In this document: positions 6,166 through 6,782 of the stretch, piece by piece | How positions within the stretch are numbered: position 1 is the stretch's first letter | Layout: every line of letters starts with the position of its first letter | Origin: an uncultured Prevotella sp. | Lineage (GTDB): Bacteria > Bacteroidota > Bacteroidia > Bacteroidales > Bacteroidaceae | Direction of reading: 5' to 3' | Length of the DNA stretch: 6,782 nt | Assembly (NCBI GenBank): GCA_947095945.1 | Contig: CAMUQM010000104.1 | Span: forward strand, 1-6,782 | The notes under the pieces: generated by a model | Databases searched by the model: none | What the model saw: only the letters and a program-made list of their open reading frames with translations | Told to the model about the DNA's origin: nothing | Position numbers and translations under genes: made by a program

Positions 6166-6782
6166 TTATAGTTTGCTATTCTCCAACAACTTTGGACAAA
6201 AATCATCAAAAGGACAATGCTCGCAATCAGGCTTAGCACTCTTGCAGACATAACGACCATGAAGTAATATCCAATGATGTGCGTCCGAAACTTCCTCTGT
6301 CGGAATATTCTTCATCAGATAATCCTCAACCTTACGAGGAGTATTTGCCGTTGAAGGAACCAGTCCTAAACGATGACTGACACGATAAACATGCGTATCA
6401 ACAGCCAACGTTGGCTTACCAAACCAGACAGCTTGTATAACATTTGCCGTCTTACGTCCTACTCCCGGCAGTGTAACAAGTGCATTTGGATCAGAAGGAA
6501 CCTCACCTCCAAACTTCTCAACCAACATCATTGACATCTCAACCAGATGCTTTGCCTTTGAATTCGGATAAGAAACACTCTTCACATATTCAAATATATC
6601 CTCAGCAGTTGCCTCTGCCATCGCCTTAGCATCTGGATAATGACGGAACAATTCTGGCGTAATCGCATTGATTCGCTTATCCGTACACTGGGCGGAAAGG
6701 AGTGTCGCACAAAGAAGCTGGAATGCAGAACCAAAATTAAGTTCAGTTGTTACATGTCCCACATGCTTGCGGAAGTAATCCA
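6166..6782 (-). CDS. nth: Endonuclease III, DNA glycosylase/AP lyase (5' end outside window)
   Basis: Endonuclease III removes oxidised pyrimidines from DNA and nicks the abasic site, starting base-excision repair. Numbered from the GTG at 6760-6762, the sequence shows TTELNFGSAFQLL and LLSAQCTD (21-28), the helix-hairpin-helix LPGVGRKTA (98-106) with catalytic lysine K104, the catalytic aspartate D122 in AVDTH, and the iron-sulphur ligands C173, C180, C183, C189 in the canonical C-x6-C-x2-C-x5-C arrangement. The frame stays open upstream through DYFRKHV to the window edge, and family members carry about 15-20 more N-terminal residues, so the GTG is internal and the real start lies beyond 6782. 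No residue expected for activity is missing. It precedes the DUF2461 gene by 21 nt in the same direction. Confidence 0.97.
   Translation of the reverse strand, partial: DYFRKHVGHVTTELNFGSAFQLLCATLLSAQCTDKRINAITPELFRHYPDAKAMAEATAEDIFEYVKSVSYPNSKAKHLVEMSMMLVEKFGGEVPSDPNALVTLPGVGRKTANVIQAVWFGKPTLAVDTHVYRVSHRLGLVPSTANTPRKVEDYLMKNIPTEEVSDAHHWILLHGRYVCKSAKPDCEHCPFDDFCPKLLENSKL

Noticed and set aside
1..6782. Defence system, toxin-antitoxin pair or mobile element
   Set aside because: mazG here is the housekeeping two-domain enzyme and no mazE or mazF gene is nearby. There is no transposase, integrase, phage gene, reverse transcriptase or CRISPR repeat in any frame I read.

Overview
The window is an ordinary housekeeping stretch from a Bacteroidetes genome, most probably a Prevotella or close relative. 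This rests on three things: the proteins read like Bacteroidales versions of RNase Z, MazG, ValRS, DUF2461 and endonuclease III; the two promoter-like sites upstream of valS and mazG match the Bacteroidetes -7 consensus TAnnTTTG; and translation leaders are A-rich without Shine-Dalgarno sequences. The species cannot be fixed by eye.

Layout. Left block, minus strand, in transcription order: mazG (2498-1617, nucleotide pyrophosphohydrolase), a lipocalin-like lipoprotein (1586-1029, 30 nt after mazG) and rnz (922-8, tRNA 3' processing, after a 106-nt gap holding a long hairpin). Centre, plus strand: valS (2644-5337, valyl-tRNA synthetase), divergent from mazG across a 145-nt region that carries a -7-like box for each direction. 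Right block, minus strand: nth (6782-6166, DNA endonuclease III, its 5' end cut off by the window edge), then a DUF2461 gene (6144-5434) 21 nt downstream, probably co-transcribed. valS and the DUF2461 gene converge on a strong two-way terminator at 5393-5430. No stretch over 300 bases lacks a gene. I saw no RNA genes, insertion sequences, CRISPR arrays or phage genes.

Together the genes cover tRNA maturation and charging (rnz, valS), nucleotide-pool sanitation (mazG) and base-excision repair (nth). The lipoprotein and the DUF2461 protein have no assigned role. I found no convincing new multi-gene system. The points most worth a second look are small: a MazG with about 30 extra residues between its two domains that contain a perfect palindrome, a TTG start for mazG, a hairpin ahead of rnz that pairs well only as minus-strand RNA, and back-to-back promoters that should interfere with each other.
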